From Clostridia bacterium (GTDB lineage Bacteria > Bacillota > Clostridia > Oscillospirales > Acutalibacteraceae): a DNA stretch of 64,000 nucleotides. Below, one piece after another: positions 1 to 8,493 of this stretch. The stretch lies in the NCBI GenBank assembly GCA_017399065.1, contig JAFQEL010000031.1, forward strand, positions 1 to 64,000, in the 5' to 3' direction. Position 1 is the first letter of the stretch; the number at the start of each line of letters is the position of its first letter. The position numbers were made by a program, and so were the translations under genes. The notes under the pieces were generated by a model. That model was not told where the DNA came from. It saw only the letters and a list, made by a program, of their open reading frames with translations, and searched no databases.

Positions 1-1
1 C

Positions 2-388
2 GACTCTGCTGAGGCAGGCGACAACATCGGTGCTCTTCTCCGTGGTGTTCAGAGAACTGAGATCGAGCGTGGTCAGGTTCTTGCAAAGCCCGGCTCAATC
101 AACCCCCACACAAAGTTCTCCGGTCAGGTTTATGTCCTTTCAAAGGATGAAGGCGGCCGTCACACACCTTTCTTCAACAACTACCGTCCCCAGTTCTACT
201 TCAGAACAACAGACGTTACAGGTGTTATCAGCCTTCCCGAAGGCACTGAGATGTGCATGCCCGGCGATAACGTTGTTATGAACGTTGAGCTCATCACTCC
301 CATCGCTATCGAAGAGGGTCTTCGTTTCGCTATCCGTGAGGGTGGCCGTACAGTTGGTTCAGGCGTTGTTGTTTCCATCAACGAATAA
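2..388 (+). CDS. tuf: Elongation factor Tu, C-terminal part (5' end outside window)
   Basis: The last 128 codons of EF-Tu, the GTPase that brings aminoacyl-tRNA to the ribosome. The frame opens at base 2 and reads [15 protein letters not shown], then [14 protein letters not shown], the [19 protein letters not shown] stretch and the terminal [15 protein letters not shown], which are domain II/III landmarks of EF-Tu. The G domain lies upstream of the window. The gene is followed directly by a strong terminator, so it is the last gene of its operon. No oddity seen in this part. Confidence 0.98.
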   Translation, partial: DSAEAGDNIGALLRGVQRTEIERGQVLAKPGSINPHTKFSGQVYVLSKDEGGRHTPFFNNYRPQFYFRTTDVTGVISLPEGTEMCMPGDNVVMNVELITPIAIEEGLRFAIREGGRTVGSGVVVSINE

Positions 389-410
389 TTAACTGTTAAA
401 CTAACCTAAC

Positions 411-447
411 AAAAGCCGGAATCAGTTCGCTGTTTCCGGCTTTTTTC
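411..447 (+). terminator. Rho-independent terminator of tuf
   Basis: A GCCGGAA/TTCCGGC stem (415-421 with 434-440) around a 12-base loop, followed by six T. It ends the tuf transcript and separates it from the SRP RNA promoter. Confidence 0.9.
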
Positions 448-473
448 CTTTTTAAATTTTTTGTTTGAAGTAC

Positions 474-502
474 TTGAAAAAGAATGCGATATATATTATA
501 AT
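474..502 (+). promoter_or_regulatory. Sigma-A type promoter of the SRP RNA
   Basis: TTGAAA at 474-479 and TATAAT at 497-502 with a 17-base spacer. The predicted start near 509 lies about 25 bases before the SRP RNA stem. Near-consensus elements fit a highly expressed stable RNA. Confidence 0.75.
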
Positions 503-534
503 ATACTGCGTTGAATAATTATATCAGTCCACAA

Positions 535-676
535 CAGCTTTGTTTTGGTCATGTGGTGTGTGGGTTCTGTGCGACGGTGCACTGCGAACCATGTCAGGCG
601 GGGAACCGAGCAGCATTAAGCAGACCGCACGGTGCGCCACAGTCCGCCTGCACACTGCATGACCAAGGCAAAGCTG
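535..676 (+). ncRNA. ffs: Signal recognition particle RNA (elongated small bacterial type)
   Basis: RNA scaffold of the signal recognition particle; it binds Ffh for co-translational membrane targeting. The helix-8 core is clear: GAACCATGTCAGG (586-598), a GGAA tetraloop, then GAGCAGCATTAAG, which closely follows the B. subtilis scRNA core. The outer ends pair (CAGCTTTG..TTGGTCATG with CATGACCAA..CAAAGCTG), giving a long hairpin of about 142 bases followed by a T run at 678-683. It is longer than the ~100-base small type but I see no 5' Alu domain as in the ~270-base Bacillus RNA. Its place directly upstream of dnaX matches Firmicutes synteny. Confidence 0.92.
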
Positions 677-696
677 ATTTTTTAAACTATACTTTT

Positions 697-940
697 GCAA
701 ACAGCAATCCAATATGTCTGAAATGCAATATCTCACGCACATTCGAGCATTTTTCTCTTTGCCATACGGCAGTATGCCTGCAGAGAAGAAATACCCGACT
801 GCACATAAGATATTGGATTTTAGATGCGAGCAGTTTTGAATGAGAAGATTTTTGTCACAGCAAGGCAAAAATCTGAAGGAATACGAGGCTATTGCAAGGA
901 TTTTTAACGAAGCTGTGGCAGAAATATTCCTTTCAAAACC
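697..940. repeat. Structured intergenic element between SRP RNA and dnaX
   Basis: No convincing gene lies between the SRP RNA and dnaX. Instead there are nested inverted repeats: AATCCAATAT (706-715) with ATATTGGATT (810-819); GTTTTGAA (833-840) with TTCAAAAC (932-939); inside it the hairpin AGATTTTTG/CAAAAATCT (846-854 with 866-874) and AAGGAATA (876-883) with TATTCCTT (925-932). The arrangement resembles a multi-branched RNA or a mobile palindromic repeat. Family unknown to me; copy number elsewhere cannot be seen from one window. Confidence 0.5.
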
Positions 941-982
941 ATATTGATTACAGTTTACAAAAGTAAGAAGGGGTGAAGGCAA

Positions 983-2569
983 ATGATGTACCGTGCGCTT
1001 TATCGAAAATGGCGTCCGCAGACTTTCAGCGACGTTGTCGGTCAGTCACATATTACGGTAACGCTCTGTAATGAGCTTAAGGCAGGTAAACTTGCCCATG
1101 CCTACCTTTTCACAGGCTCAAGAGGTACGGGTAAAACAAGCTGTGCCAAAATCCTTGCCAAGGCCGTCAACTGCGAACATCCCGTTGACGGTAATCCGTG
1201 TAACGAGTGTGAGGTCTGCCGTGGTATAGATTCGGGTGCAATACTCGACGTTGTCGAGATAGATGCCGCAAGTAACAACGGTGTCGATAATATCCGTGAC
1301 CTCCGCGAAGAAGCCAACTATACTCCCGTACGTGCTAAGTACAGAGTTTATATTATCGACGAGGTGCATATGCTCTCTGTCGGTGCTTTCAACGCTCTTC
1401 TCAAAACCCTTGAGGAGCCGCCCGAGCACGTTAAGTTCATACTTGCCACCACCGAGGTGCATAAGCTCCCTGCAACTATTCTTTCGCGCTGTCAGCGTTT
1501 CGATTTCAAGCGTATCGAGCCCGAGGATATAGCGGCACGAATTAACGTTGTCGCCGAGGGTGAGGGCTTTACTGTTGATGAAGAGGCGGCAATGCTTATT
1601 GCGCGCGTTGCAGACGGCGGTATGCGTGATGCTCTTTCTCTGCTTGACCAGTGTGCAGGTCAGAGCGACAGGGTAACTGCTCAGCTCGTCAGCAGCGTTG
1701 CGGGATTTACGGGCAGAGACCATCTGTTCAGCCTTGCAGACTGTATTAAGAATAGTGACTGCGCACGTGCACTTTCTATTATAAATGAACTGCATAATTC
1801 CTCCTGCGATATGGAGCGTCTTTGCAGTCAGCTTATCGAGCATTACCGCAATCTTATGATAATCCGCTCAGTAAACGATCCCTCGGGTCTTATTGTCTGT
1901 ACAGCTTCTGAACTAAAGCAGATGGAGTCGCAGGCACTCAGCTATACGCTCGAAAATATTATGTATATACTGGGCGTTCTTGAAGCTACGTCGGGCAATC
2001 TTCGTCGCGGTCTCAACCGCCGTGTAGAGACCGAAATGGCATTTGTACGACTTTGCACACCTAACCTTGACAGCAGTGTTGATGCGCTTCTCAAGCGTGT
2101 TGCCGCAGTTGAAAATCAGGTGCGTTCAGGTGTTGCAGTAAAGCCTGCTGCGCAGAATATAGCAGCATCGGACGAAACTCAGCCGACAGAGGCTGTGCCT
2201 GCCGCTCCCGAAATGCTTCCCGACGGTGAGCTTGGCTGTTGGCCCGATATAATTACCGAGCTTAAAAATCTCAATCTTCCGCTTACAAGCGTGCTTTATA
2301 ATTCTACCGCATTTGTACAGGGTAACCACGTTGTGATTTATACGGATAATCCGTCTCTTATGGCACTGTTAAAGGTCAAAAACAATGCGATTGATCTTCG
2401 CCACGCAATATTCAACGTAACGGGTATAAAGTATAAAATAGGCGTAAAATCAATGGAACAAACACCCGATGCTCCTGTGCCTCCTCCTGAGGAAGCTCCC
2501 GTGCAGGCTGATCCGCTTGCATCCTTCCTCACTCAGGCAGAGGGCTACGGCGTAAAAATAACAAATTAA
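983..2569 (+). CDS. dnaX: DNA polymerase III subunit gamma/tau
   Basis: Clamp-loader ATPase of the replicative polymerase. The 528-residue product begins MMYRALYRKWRPQTF, the standard DnaX N-terminus. Walker A GSRGTGKT is at 45-52, the four zinc cysteines at C64, C73, C76 and C79, Walker B VYIIDE at 122-127, and the sensor-1 stretch KFILATTEVHKLPATILSRC just after 150. The C-terminal third is low-complexity and Pro/Ala rich, as in tau. An AGGGGTGAAGG ribosome site precedes the start at 983; a second ATG is the next codon. It opens the dnaX-ybaB-recR operon. I did not find an obvious slippery frameshift site. Confidence 0.97.
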   Translation: MMYRALYRKWRPQTFSDVVGQSHITVTLCNELKAGKLAHAYLFTGSRGTGKTSCAKILAKAVNCEHPVDGNPCNECEVCRGIDSGAILDVVEIDAASNNGVDNIRDLREEANYTPVRAKYRVYIIDEVHMLSVGAFNALLKTLEEPPEHVKFILATTEVHKLPATILSRCQRFDFKRIEPEDIAARINVVAEGEGFTVDEEAAMLIARVADGGMRDALSLLDQCAGQSDRVTAQLVSSVAGFTGRDHLFSLADCIKNSDCARALSIINELHNSSCDMERLCSQLIEHYRNLMIIRSVNDPSGLIVCTASELKQMESQALSYTLENIMYILGVLEATSGNLRRGLNRRVETEMAFVRLCTPNLDSSVDALLKRVAAVENQVRSGVAVKPAAQNIAASDETQPTEAVPAAPEMLPDGELGCWPDIITELKNLNLPLTSVLYNSTAFVQGNHVVIYTDNPSLMALLKVKNNAIDLRHAIFNVTGIKYKIGVKSMEQTPDAPVPPPEEAPVQADPLASFLTQAEGYGVKITN

Positions 2570-2591
2570 TTGTGGAAAGGAATAAATAAAT

Positions 2592-2930
2592 ATGAAAGCA
2601 AGAATTCCCGGCGCACCCCAGGGCGGTCAGGCAGCAATGATGCAGAGACTCCAGGAAATGCAGGACCAGATGCAGAGAACACAGGAAGAGGTTGAAGCAA
2701 CCGATTTCACAGCTTCTGCAGGCGGCGGTGTTGTTGAGGCAACAGTTACCGGTGCAAAGGTAGTTAAGGATATCAAAATCAGCCCCGAGGCTGTCGATCC
2801 CGAAGAGGTAGAGATGCTTCAGGACCTTGTTATTGCGGCTGTAAATGAGGCTCTCCGTAAGGCTGAGGATGCAATGGTTCAGGGTATGGAAAAGGCTAAG
2901 GGCGGCCTCAATATCCCCGGTTTGTTTTAA
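2592..2930 (+). CDS. YbaB/EbfC family nucleoid-associated protein
   Basis: Small DNA-binding protein of 112 residues. It has a Gln/Met-rich helical N-terminus (MQRLQEMQDQMQRTQEEVE), the family core TASAGGGVVEATVTG with KVVKDIKISPEAVDPE, and a C-terminal amphipathic helix. Members form dimers that bind DNA and bridge the nucleoid. It lies 22 bases after dnaX and 2 bases before recR, the conserved Firmicutes order (yaaK in B. subtilis). A GGAAAGGAA site precedes the ATG. Confidence 0.95.
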   Translation: MKARIPGAPQGGQAAMMQRLQEMQDQMQRTQEEVEATDFTASAGGGVVEATVTGAKVVKDIKISPEAVDPEEVEMLQDLVIAAVNEALRKAEDAMVQGMEKAKGGLNIPGLF

Positions 2931-2932
2931 TT

Positions 2933-3532
2933 ATGGGGTATGAAGTAGCCAGCCTTGCACGCCTTATTGAGCAGTTTGAGCGTATGCCGAGCATAGGTCA
3001 CAAAACGGCACAGCGCCTTGCATTTTATGTGCTGAATATGAGTGATGAGCAGGCGAAGGGATTTGCAAAAGCAATTCTCGACGCTCACGAAAAAATTCAC
3101 CGTTGCTCGGTCTGCTGCAATCTTTCTGAGGATGAGCTTTGTCCTGTCTGTGCACGTGCAGACAGAGATAAATCCGTTATCTGCGTTGTAGAGGATCCGA
3201 GAGATGTTATTGCAATCGAGCGTACTCACGAATTCAGCGGCACCTATCACGTTTTAGGCGGTGTTATTTCGCCCCTTAACGGTATAGGCCCTGAGCAGCT
3301 GAGCATTAAAGAGCTTATTGCGAGAATGGGCAGCGGCGAAGTTAAAGAGGTAATTATGGCGACCAATCCGACTGTTGAGGGTGAGGCAACGGCAATGTAC
3401 GTTTCTCGTCTTCTCAAGCCTATGGGTATTGCCACAACCCGACTTGCCTACGGTGTGCCTGTCGGTGCGGACCTTGAATATGCCGATGAGGTTACGCTTC
3501 TGCGTGCTCTTGAGGGCAGACAGGAAATATAA
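2933..3532 (+). CDS. recR: Recombination mediator RecR
   Basis: RecR works with RecF/RecO to load RecA on gapped DNA. The 199-residue protein has the N-terminal helix-hairpin-helix (MPSIGHKTAQRLAFYVL), a C4 zinc finger (C58, C61, C70, C73) and a Toprim domain starting near residue 84 (VICVVEDPRDVIAIERT) with HVLGGVISPLNGIGPE and the TTRLAYGVPVGADLEYAD tail. Length matches the family (~198). Only two bases separate it from the upstream gene, so translation is likely coupled. It ends the operon at a shared terminator. Confidence 0.97.
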   Translation: MGYEVASLARLIEQFERMPSIGHKTAQRLAFYVLNMSDEQAKGFAKAILDAHEKIHRCSVCCNLSEDELCPVCARADRDKSVICVVEDPRDVIAIERTHEFSGTYHVLGGVISPLNGIGPEQLSIKELIARMGSGEVKEVIMATNPTVEGEATAMYVSRLLKPMGIATTRLAYGVPVGADLEYADEVTLLRALEGRQEI

Positions 3533-3536
3533 AAAT

Positions 3537-3577
3537 AACGTCATTCCGAGCTGAATTAATCGGAATGACGTTTTTAT
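3537..3577. terminator. Terminator between convergent recR and acyltransferase
   Basis: A 12-bp stem, AACGTCATTCCG (3537-3548) with CGGAATGACGTT (3561-3572), followed by T-rich sequence downstream and preceded by A-rich sequence. It can stop transcription from both convergent genes. Confidence 0.88.
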
Positions 3578-3578
3578 A

Positions 3579-4865
3579 TCAGTTTTTATTAATCTGCTTT
3601 TTTCTCTTTGCGGCTCTTGTCAGCTTGTACAGCTCTTCGGCTGCCATTCTGGTCTTGGCAACGGGTGTGTTGTCCTGAGGGAAACAGTAATAAAGTGCAT
3701 CTTTATTGCCTATGCAGATTATATCGCCCAACTCGTACCAGAAGTAGTCGGAGTACAGCCCGTAGTTTGCGAGCGGATTTTGTGTATAGCTCAGTTTACC
3801 GTCACAGCCCGTAAGCGAAAAGCCGTCGTTGCTGTGGCTTAAGTGACCTTCACCGACCATATAAATTGCCTTGTAGTCAACCATCATACCGATTTTTACG
3901 TCCGTTTCAAGGCTGTATTTGCCTTCTTCCAGCTCTTCTCTTACGCAGTTTCTTTCCCATGCGTACCAGTCGGGAATGTGAGTGAATCTTGACTCAAATC
4001 CTTCGGGCTTCAGCTCACCGTAAGGTGTCAGTTCCCACTCTTTACCGCAGCTCTTGCATATGAGTTTTGTGCCTTTTCCTTCGGTTTCACCTTCTTTTTC
4101 GCATTCAGGGCATTTGTAGAGTATTCTGTGAAGTCCGTCTGCACGGAAGGTTTCGTTTATCTCTATCTTGTTTTCTTTCTGCCATCTGAAATTGTCAAAA
4201 CAGAATTCTTTGTCGAGCATCTCATCAAGCTCTGCAGTGGTTTTTTCTTTTATTTCTTTCGGCGTAAAAAGACATTTTACGTGAGCAGTAACGTTTACCT
4301 TGCGAAGCTGAAGCATATTGTAAAGCGGGTCTCTTGCAAAAGCGCCTTTTGTTATAACCGTAACAACGGGCACTTTAAGTTTTTTGAAGAGTACACCCAT
4401 TTTTCTCGGTAAAGCCGTTGCAGTGCCGTCGAAGGAATAGCTGGCTTCGGGGTACATAAGCACGCTCGTATTGTTTTCATTGAGCATATACTTTATATCT
4501 TCAATCAGCGTAAAGTCACTTACAAATTTCTGCGTCGGAATACAGCCTACCATTCTCATAAGCTGTCTTTTTCCGACAAATCCGTCAGATGTGCATACAA
4601 TTCCGTAGGGCTTGGGATAAAAGATTTTTGATGCTATTTTCAGGTCGATAAAGCTCGAATGGTTCATCAGAATAAGGCAGGGCTTATTCTTGACTAAGTC
4701 CATACGCTCCTGCGTATATGTGAAATTTGTCGCCATTAAATCCGGTATTGAACCGAGTCTGATTACACTTGAAATTAAAAAATTCGGTTTTGAAGGAGTT
4801 TTGTGTTCCGGTTTTTGCAATGATTTTGCTTTGTCGAAGTCAAGCTGTTTTGTTTTGATTTTCAT
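3579..4865 (-). CDS. PlsC-family 1-acyl-sn-glycerol-3-phosphate acyltransferase with zinc ribbon
   Basis: Likely membrane-associated acyltransferase making phosphatidic acid or a related lipid. The 428-residue protein has the PlsC catalytic HX4D motif in MNHSSFID, and PEASYSFDG as the glycerol-phosphate binding block. After the ~220-residue acyltransferase domain comes a CPEC...CKSC zinc-ribbon (around residues 245-270) and a further ~150-residue part of unknown fold. Typical PlsC is ~240 residues, so this is a long variant. ATG follows an AAAGGATG site on the minus strand. The acyl acceptor is not known; the zinc ribbon suggests a scaffold or protein-binding role, which is inference. Confidence 0.85.
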   Translation of the reverse strand: MKIKTKQLDFDKAKSLQKPEHKTPSKPNFLISSVIRLGSIPDLMATNFTYTQERMDLVKNKPCLILMNHSSFIDLKIASKIFYPKPYGIVCTSDGFVGKRQLMRMVGCIPTQKFVSDFTLIEDIKYMLNENNTSVLMYPEASYSFDGTATALPRKMGVLFKKLKVPVVTVITKGAFARDPLYNMLQLRKVNVTAHVKCLFTPKEIKEKTTAELDEMLDKEFCFDNFRWQKENKIEINETFRADGLHRILYKCPECEKEGETEGKGTKLICKSCGKEWELTPYGELKPEGFESRFTHIPDWYAWERNCVREELEEGKYSLETDVKIGMMVDYKAIYMVGEGHLSHSNDGFSLTGCDGKLSYTQNPLANYGLYSDYFWYELGDIICIGNKDALYYCFPQDNTPVAKTRMAAEELYKLTRAAKRKKQINKN

Positions 4866-5011
4866 CGAAATTCATCCTTTATTAATAAAATCGACACAAT
4901 AATTGTAATATATGAACTTATTTTTTTCAAGAGAAAAATAATTACAAATATGAAATAGAATATTAAATAAAAATTACAGTTTATACTTTTGAAGCAAAAA
5001 TATGTTTATAA

Positions 5012-5040
5012 TTGACTTTTTTAAACTGTAATTGTAAAAT
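5012..5040 (+). promoter_or_regulatory. Sigma-A type promoter for the PH-like membrane protein
   Basis: TTGACT at 5012-5017 and TAAAAT at 5035-5040 with a 17-base spacer, 20 bases before the start codon at 5061. The region 4866-5011 is AT-rich and otherwise empty. Confidence 0.55.
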
Positions 5041-5060
5041 TATCAGCAGGAGATGATTAA

Positions 5061-5588
5061 ATGAAAGTGTATAAAAGAAATATATTACTTACTCTGCTTT
5101 CTGCACTGGTGTCTCTGGCACTTATGGGCGGTCTGCTTGCAGTCATATATTATTTTTTAAAAGACTATCAGGGTAACGTTTTCAAGTATGCCGTTGTGAT
5201 TGCGGTTGTGCTTTTTCTGCTTATGTTCATACCGAGCCTGAAAGAGCAGGTGACGGTTGCCGAAACAGCAGTAATACTCAAGGGCTTCAGGGTAAAAGAC
5301 CTTAATTCTGTAAACTCGGGCAAAAAGACCGCGTTCGGCTCGGCGGGCAGTGACCCTGCAAAGGAAATTATAGTTGCCTATTCAACAATTACTCACGTTG
5401 AAGCTGTCAGGGATATGTTTTTCTGGCGGTATAATCTTCGCATAATGGCAGATAATTTCTATCAGCCTGCAGCAATAAGCGGGTCTATGAATAATCATAA
5501 AGAGCTTTACCGCGAGATAATTGAGAATGTAAAATCTGCTAATCCTTCTGCACTTATCGACACTAAATTTGAAAAGTATCTCGGCTGA
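5061..5588 (+). CDS. Two-TM membrane protein with PH-like domain
   Basis: Not a named family that I recognise. The 175-residue product has two membrane helices near the N-terminus (NILLTLLSALVSLALMG around 7-30 and YAVVIAVVLFLLMFIP around 41-58), then a ~115-residue cytosolic part. The stretch IIVAYSTITHVEAVRDMFFWRYNLRI is typical of the core strands of bacterial PH-like domains, and the C-terminal helix (KELYREIIENV) also fits. An AGGAGATG site precedes the ATG. It is a single-gene unit between its own promoter and terminator. Confidence 0.7.
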   Translation: MKVYKRNILLTLLSALVSLALMGGLLAVIYYFLKDYQGNVFKYAVVIAVVLFLLMFIPSLKEQVTVAETAVILKGFRVKDLNSVNSGKKTAFGSAGSDPAKEIIVAYSTITHVEAVRDMFFWRYNLRIMADNFYQPAAISGSMNNHKELYREIIENVKSANPSALIDTKFEKYLG

Positions 5589-5590
5589 AA

Positions 5591-5625
5591 AAATCCGCTT
5601 TCGGTTTACGGAAGCGGATTTGATT
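5591..5625 (+). terminator. Terminator after PH-like membrane protein
   Basis: AAATCCGCTT (5591-5600) pairs with AAGCGGATTT (5612-5621) around an 11-base loop, followed by TGATTTTAT. Confidence 0.8.
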
Positions 5626-5816
5626 TTATGGGTGAAAATTGCTGAAAAATCGGTGATGAAACCGCTGTTTTTATACACAAAAATTTGAATTTTTTTCGGT
5701 TTTCTCTTTATTATATTATTATAATATGTTATAATAGCAAAGTATTATTGGGGTAATGTATGGTTTTTCAAAAACCGAACCGAAAAAACAATCTGATTCC
5801 TATGGAGGAAACGTAT

Positions 5817-7037
5817 ATGAATATAGCAGTAATGGGCTACGGTGTCGTCGGTTCAGGCGTTGCCGAAGTGCTCAAAAAGAACCACGCAAGCATCGTTAAA
5901 AAAAGTATGCAGGAGTCACTTGAGCTGACCCGGATTCTCGACCTGCGTGATTTTCCCGGTGACGAAAACGAAGCACTCCTCACCAAGGATTTCAAAGATA
6001 TTCTGAACGATGAAACAATCGGTATCGTTGTCGAGACAATGGGCGGTGTACACCCTGCTTACGAATTTGTTCTCGACTGCCTCAAGGCAGGTAAGAGCGT
6101 TGTTACCTCTAACAAGGAGCTTGTAGCTGCAAAGGGTAATGAGCTTCTCAGGGTTGCAGAAGAAAAGAATGTCAACTTTATGTTTGAAGCAAGCGTTGGC
6201 GGCGGTATCCCGATTATCCGCCCGATAATCAGCTGTCTTGCAGCTAACGAAATCGACGAGATCGCAGGTATCCTCAATGGTACTACCAACTTCATCCTCA
6301 CAAAGATGATAAATGACGGTATGACATTTGAAGATGCACTCAAGATTGCTCAGGAGCTTGGCTATGCCGAGCGTGACCCTTCCGCAGACGTTGAGGGTAA
6401 GGATGCTTGCAGAAAGATATGTATTCTTGCTTCTCTCTGCTTCGGTAAGCACGTTTATCCCGATTCGGTTTATACCGAGGGTATCACAAAAATTGCTCTT
6501 GCAGACGTTGAGTACGCAAAGGCATGGGGCGGCGTTATCAAGCTTATCGGCCGTGCAACACGCTACGGCGACGGCAAGATAAGCATAATGGTTTCTCCCG
6601 CATTCATCCAGAATCACAGTCAGCTTGCAGGTGTTGACGATGTGTTCAATGCAATCCTTGTACGTGGCGATGCACTCGGCGACGTAGTTTTCTACGGCAG
6701 AGGCGCAGGTAAGCTTCCGACAGCAAGTGCTGTTGTTGCTGACGTTATCGACTGTGCGAGACACACCGAGCGCAGAAAGTTCTTCGGCTGGGAGGACAGC
6801 GTTGAGGATTATGTTGTCGATTATCTCGACATCAAGCATCCCTTCTTTGTCCGTGCAAAGGCTGACAAGCAGGCAGTTGCCGAGCATTTCGGCGAGGTTC
6901 AGTACCTTGAGTACGAAGGTGCCGCAGCAGACGAAATGGGCTTCATCACAGCTGCTCTTACTCAGCGTGAGTTTGACGCAAAGGTTGCGGCTGCAGGTCT
7001 TGAGGTCGGCAGTGTTATCCGCGTAACAGATTATTGA
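5817..7037 (+). CDS. hom: Homoserine dehydrogenase
   Basis: Reduces aspartate semialdehyde to homoserine for threonine and methionine synthesis. From the ATG at 5817 it has 406 residues: a Rossmann GYGVVGSG at 7-14, the NGTTNFILTKM and GKDACRKICILA catalytic-domain blocks, and a degenerate ACT-like tail (FFVRAKADKQAV to VIRV). I place the start at 5817 rather than at the in-frame ATG at 5760 because GGAGG lies at 5804-5808 and the conserved protein begins MNIAVMGYG. A TATAAT box (5730-5735) lies upstream. lysC follows 91 bases later, giving a short aspartate-pathway cluster. Confidence 0.95.
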   Translation: MNIAVMGYGVVGSGVAEVLKKNHASIVKKSMQESLELTRILDLRDFPGDENEALLTKDFKDILNDETIGIVVETMGGVHPAYEFVLDCLKAGKSVVTSNKELVAAKGNELLRVAEEKNVNFMFEASVGGGIPIIRPIISCLAANEIDEIAGILNGTTNFILTKMINDGMTFEDALKIAQELGYAERDPSADVEGKDACRKICILASLCFGKHVYPDSVYTEGITKIALADVEYAKAWGGVIKLIGRATRYGDGKISIMVSPAFIQNHSQLAGVDDVFNAILVRGDALGDVVFYGRGAGKLPTASAVVADVIDCARHTERRKFFGWEDSVEDYVVDYLDIKHPFFVRAKADKQAVAEHFGEVQYLEYEGAAADEMGFITAALTQREFDAKVAAAGLEVGSVIRVTDY

Positions 7038-7128
7038 GTTTCGCAGTAATATAGAATAATCAAATAGTCAAATTTACTTTTGAAGGCTGTCGCACAAAGC
7101 GGCAGTTTACTACAGGAGGTTATCATAA

Positions 7129-8331
7129 ATGGGATTGATAGTACAGAAATTCGGTGGCAGCTCTGTTGCTGATGCAGCCCGTGTACGTAACGTAGCTTCT
7201 ATCATCATCGATACCTATAAGCAGGGTAACGATGTTATAGCAGTTGTTTCGGCACAGGGTGACACAACAGACGACCTTATCGAAAAGGCTGCCGAGCTTA
7301 ATCCGAAGGCATCAAAGCGTGAGATGGATTCACTTCTCAGCGCAGGCGAGCAGATGTCAAGCGCACTGCTTGCAATGGCTATCGAGGCAGAGGGCTACCC
7401 CGTAGTTTCTCTTCTCGGCTGGCAGGCAGGTTTCAGAACTGACAATGTTTACGGTTCAGCAAGAATCAAGACGGTTCAGCCCGAAAGACTCAAGAACGAA
7501 ATCGGCAAGGGCAATATCGTTATCGTTGCAGGCTTCCAGGGTCTCAATGGTTTTGACGATATAACAACTCTCGGCAGAGGCGGTTCCGATACAAGTGCTG
7601 TTGCAATCGCAGCTTCACTTCACGCAGACCGTTGCCAGATCTTCACCGACGTTGAGGGTGTTTACACAGCAGACCCTCGCAAGGTAGAAGGCACAAAGAA
7701 GCTTTCGGAAATCACATACGATGAAATGCTTGAGCTTGCAACACTCGGTGCTCAGGTTCTCAACAACCGTTCGGTTGAAATGGCTAAAAAATACAACGTC
7801 GAGGTAGAGGTTCTTTCAAGCCTCAAGAGAGTACCCGGCACAATCGTTAAGGAGGTAGCTAAAATGGAAAAAATGCTTATCAGAGGTGTCACTAAGGACA
7901 CAGACGTTGCCCGTATATCAGTTATCGGTGTTCCCAACACACCCGGTATCGCTTTCAAACTCTTCTCAAAGCTTGCTGCAAAGAATATAAACGTTGATAT
8001 CATTCTTCAGTCTGTCGGCAGAGATGATACAAAGGATATCACATTCACAGTTGCTAAGTCCAACGGTGAGCTTGCAGTTGAGACAATCAAGGGTGCATTT
8101 GACCTTGCAGACGTAGTTTGCGACACAAACGTTGCAAAGGTTTCTGTTGTCGGTGCAGGTATGGAAACTCACCCCGGTACAGCTTCCAAGATGTTCGAGG
8201 CTCTTTACGAGAAGGATATCAACATCCAGATGATTTCCACAAGCGAAATTAAGATCTCCGTTCTCATCGACCTTGAAGCAGCAGACAAGGCTGTTGCAGC
8301 TGTTCACAACGCATTCTTCCCCGTAGATTAA
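7129..8331 (+). CDS. lysC: Aspartate kinase (with internal beta-subunit start)
   Basis: Phosphorylates aspartate, the first step to Lys/Thr/Met. The 400-residue product begins with the signature LIVQKFGGSSVADAARV, has FQGLNGFDDITTLGRGGSDT in the kinase domain and two C-terminal ACT domains (from ~265; VIGVPNTPGIAFKLFSKL and VVGAGMETHPGTASKMFEAL). AGGAGG precedes the ATG. Inside the gene, GGAGG at 7851-7855 stands 8 bases before an in-frame ATG at 7864 (Met246). This would make a 155-residue ACT-only beta subunit, as known for B. subtilis aspartokinase II. Confidence 0.97.
   Translation: MGLIVQKFGGSSVADAARVRNVASIIIDTYKQGNDVIAVVSAQGDTTDDLIEKAAELNPKASKREMDSLLSAGEQMSSALLAMAIEAEGYPVVSLLGWQAGFRTDNVYGSARIKTVQPERLKNEIGKGNIVIVAGFQGLNGFDDITTLGRGGSDTSAVAIAASLHADRCQIFTDVEGVYTADPRKVEGTKKLSEITYDEMLELATLGAQVLNNRSVEMAKKYNVEVEVLSSLKRVPGTIVKEVAKMEKMLIRGVTKDTDVARISVIGVPNTPGIAFKLFSKLAAKNINVDIILQSVGRDDTKDITFTVAKSNGELAVETIKGAFDLADVVCDTNVAKVSVVGAGMETHPGTASKMFEALYEKDINIQMISTSEIKISVLIDLEAADKAVAAVHNAFFPVD
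7851..8331 (+). promoter_or_regulatory. Internal Shine-Dalgarno and start for LysC beta subunit
   Basis: Inside lysC, GTTAAGGAGG ends at 7855 and is followed after 8 bases by ATG at 7864 in the lysC frame. Translation from here yields residues 246-400, exactly the regulatory ACT pair. The feature family (alpha2beta2 aspartokinase from overlapping in-frame genes) is established in Bacillus; use here is inferred from the quality of the site. Confidence 0.7.
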
Positions 8332-8334
8332 TAA

Positions 8335-8480
8335 GGTCGATGATGTGAAAGCTTGAACAAGTTATCTGCGGTTGTTTTCCGTTACGGTTTGCGAAAATGC
8401 TCGGCAATACACAAAGTATTACCTGTACTTTTCACTTCGCCTGACGAAAAAGCATCTCGCCGATAAACTTATTCCGCTTC
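8335..8480. repeat. Tandem intergenic palindromic repeat, copy 1
   Basis: First of two near-identical ~147-base units between lysC and gyrA. Each unit is itself an imperfect inverted repeat: the 5' arm (GAAAGCTTGAACAAGTTATC) pairs with the 3' arm (GATAAACTTATTCCGCTTTC in copy 2), and the centre is AATACACAAAGTATT. No coding potential seen. It looks like a folded RNA or a MITE-like element. Confidence 0.85.
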
Positions 8481-8493
8481 CAATCCTCTCCCC

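Noticed and set aside
1118-1843. Long minus-strand open frame inside dnaX
   Set aside because: Antisense shadow of dnaX with Cys/Leu-rich nonsense composition; same holds for the long frames opposite hom, gyrA and others.
5760-5816. Earlier in-frame ATG for hom
   Set aside because: No ribosome site there; GGAGG and the conserved N-terminus place the start at 5817.
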